Below are positions 62,585 through 64,000 of a stretch of DNA of 64,000 bases, one piece after another. The notes below the pieces were generated by a model, which worked only from the letters and a program-made list of their open reading frames with translations, was not told the DNA's origin and did not search any database. Source of the DNA: Bacteroides faecis MAJ27 (GTDB taxonomy: Bacteria; Bacteroidota; Bacteroidia; Bacteroidales; Bacteroidaceae); the NCBI RefSeq assembly GCF_900106755.1, contig NZ_FNNN01000001.1, positions 310,001 through 374,000 on the forward strand, written 5' to 3'. Position numbers and translations under genes: made by a program. How positions within the stretch are numbered: the stretch's first letter is position 1; each line of letters starts with the position of its first letter.

Positions 62585-64000
62585 TTAAAAACTTACATTC
62601 ACACCTACTGAATAAGTACGTACATTAGGATAAGCAGTACCATTATTGGTATTCAACTCCGGATCCCATAATTTGAACTTAGAGAATGTCAATAGGTTGG
62701 TGCCCATCACATAAATACGCGCACTCTTCAGGAATGTTTGATTAATCAACTTCTTCGGGAGTTGGTAAGCAATAGTCAACTGTTTCAGACGCAGGAAACT
62801 GACATCTTTCTGCCACCATGTGCTGGTTTTCATATTATTTTGATTCGCATTGTTTCCATGATGCAAACGAGGATAGAATACATCCTGATTAGTCGGATTG
62901 TCAGCAGACCATCTGTCAGTAATGTTTGCAAACAAGTTCGTAATACCTGAACCATCATTAAAAGGATACATGGCATTGCCTCCCAAACAACGGTCTGCCT
63001 TGGCATTTCCGGCAAAGAGCGCACCGACAGAGAAATCACCTAATTGTAAATCTGCACCGAAACCATAATAAATCTTAGGTACGTCACCCTGACCTATCAG
63101 ACATTTATCATAATCGTCAATTACTCCGTCACCATTTAAATCCTTATATTTGATATCACCCACTTTCGAAATCTGTCCCGGATGCCCTTCACCAAACTGC
63201 TTGGCATGGTCCATGATCTCTTCTTCACTAGTGAATAACCCTTCGGCGATCCATCCCCAACGTCCGTTCACGTTCGTTCCTCTTTTTTCCATCCACGGAT
63301 ACTGTACCCGGGGATCATCGTTCTCTATAATTTTATCTTCATTCCATGAGAAGTTACCACGGACAGTCAGGAAACATTTCTTACCGAGTTGCTGTGTATA
63401 TTCCAATGTAGCTTCAAAACCCTTATTGTCTACCACTCCCAAATTAGCATAAGGCATTTCTACGAATCCAGAATAATCAGGAATAACGCGTCGGGTAATA
63501 AAGATGTCTTTACGATGTTCTTTAAAGATATCTAATGTCAGCGAAAGATTGTCTTTGAAAAATTTTAAGTCAACACCTAAGTCTTGCTTGCGGGAAGTAG
63601 ACCAACCGACATTGGCTCCGTACTTGCTGAACCCCCAACCACCAACACCGTTATTCTGGTCGCCAAAACGATAACCATCTACACTCGCCATCTGGTCTAG
63701 GTACATAAAACGCCGTCCTGTTACAGCATCCGTACCAACTAAGCCATCTGTATAACGCACTTTAAAGTAAGAAACAGTTTCTTGTAAAGATTCCCACCAA
63801 GCCTCATTAGAGATAGCCCAGCCAAGACCAAATGCAGGGAAGAAACCGAAACGTTTTTCTGGACTGAAGTTCTCGGAACCATTATACCCAAGGTTTGCCT
63901 CGAAAAAATAACGGTCGTTCCAGGAATAAGTAGCACGGGCAGCCAAGCCTTGTTGCTTATAGGGCAAAGAACCGATCAGATTGTCAGAACTCAAACGGTA
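62585..64000 (-). CDS. SusC-like TonB-dependent transporter, C-terminal part (cut by window edge)
   Basis: The C-terminal 471 residues of an outer-membrane transporter; the frame stays open to base 64000, so the N-terminus, plug and any STN domain lie outside. Barrel strands are typical (YSWNDRYFFEANLGYNGSEN; AFGLGWAISNEAW; DNLSLTLDIFKEHRKDIFIT). It also carries GDIKYKDLNGDGVIDDYDKC, a calcium-binding-like loop common in SusC barrels, and ends TYSVGVNVSF. It is first of the SusC-SusD-peptidase-DUF4302 unit. Confidence 0.93.
   Translation of the reverse strand, partial: YRLSSDNLIGSLPYKQQGLAARATYSWNDRYFFEANLGYNGSENFSPEKRFGFFPAFGLGWAISNEAWWESLQETVSYFKVRYTDGLVGTDAVTGRRFMYLDQMASVDGYRFGDQNNGVGGWGFSKYGANVGWSTSRKQDLGVDLKFFKDNLSLTLDIFKEHRKDIFITRRVIPDYSGFVEMPYANLGVVDNKGFEATLEYTQQLGKKCFLTVRGNFSWNEDKIIENDDPRVQYPWMEKRGTNVNGRWGWIAEGLFTSEEEIMDHAKQFGEGHPGQISKVGDIKYKDLNGDGVIDDYDKCLIGQGDVPKIYYGFGADLQLGDFSVGALFAGNAKADRCLGGNAMYPFNDGSGITNLFANITDRWSADNPTNQDVFYPRLHHGNNANQNNMKTSTWWQKDVSFLRLKQLTIAYQLPKKLINQTFLKSARIYVMGTNLLTFSKFKLWDPELNTNNGTAYPNVRTYSVGVNVSF

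Overview
The window is Bacteroidales DNA and almost certainly Bacteroides thetaiotaomicron or a very close relative. Evidence: SusC/SusD pairs, six GH92 alpha-mannosidases, an ECF sigma/FecR pair, TAnnTTTG promoter boxes, and few strong Shine-Dalgarno sequences. Two proteins match, residue for residue, catalytic numbering I remember from the literature. The GH92 at 12924 has E533, W88, H584/E585 and D642/D644, as in BT3990. The GH18 at 17484-18911 has D312/E314, as in EndoBT-3987. The gene order fits my memory of BT_3998 down to BT_3958, with the window reading in the direction of falling locus numbers. No database was searched.

Layout. 1-6.1 kb holds housekeeping genes: a 5'-truncated RelA/SpoT, a MerR-type regulator, an M23 endopeptidase and alaS. 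6.1-26.3 kb is a high-mannose N-glycan utilisation locus in two convergent blocks. The + strand block carries three GH92 enzymes with an ECF sigma and a FecR anti-sigma between the first and second. The - strand block runs SusC (with an STN signalling domain), SusD, a GH18-like lipoprotein without the catalytic motif, a DUF1735-LamG lipoprotein, the endo-beta-N-acetylglucosaminidase and a DUF1735-F5/8C lipoprotein. Strong terminators lie on either side of the junction, which also holds a small Cys-containing gene. The endo-enzyme would release glycans at the surface, SusC/D would import them, and the GH92 enzymes would trim mannose in the periplasm.

26.4-41 kb is mixed core sequence: a RecD-like helicase, a three-gene operon (pseudopilin-like protein, DUF3822 actin-like protein, RsmD), cardiolipin synthase, a large outer-membrane barrel, aroB, an AraC regulator, tRNA-Pro(GGG), queA, a NUDIX hydrolase and a glutathione peroxidase. 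39.7-41.6 kb is gene-poor, with repeats, long hairpins, an orphan ORF and a small pseudogene. 41.6-49.6 kb encodes a small outer-membrane protein, a CusA/CzcA pump fused to a TolC-like domain, its adaptor, and a LytS/LytTR two-component pair.

49.6-64 kb is a second GH92 locus, all on the - strand and cut at the window edge. It runs SusC, SusD, a discoidin plus calpain-like cysteine peptidase lipoprotein, a DUF4302 lipoprotein, a terminator, then GH92, GH92, a BSP-type zincin lipoprotein and GH92. The mix of two peptidases, mannosidases and SusCD suggests a mannosylated glycoprotein as target.

An unexpected pattern is a set of four intergenic tandem arrays with unrelated sequences but the same 22-bp period. 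Three of them have dyad symmetry inside the unit. There is also a set of long intergenic palindromes. No CRISPR, prophage, insertion sequence or rRNA was seen.
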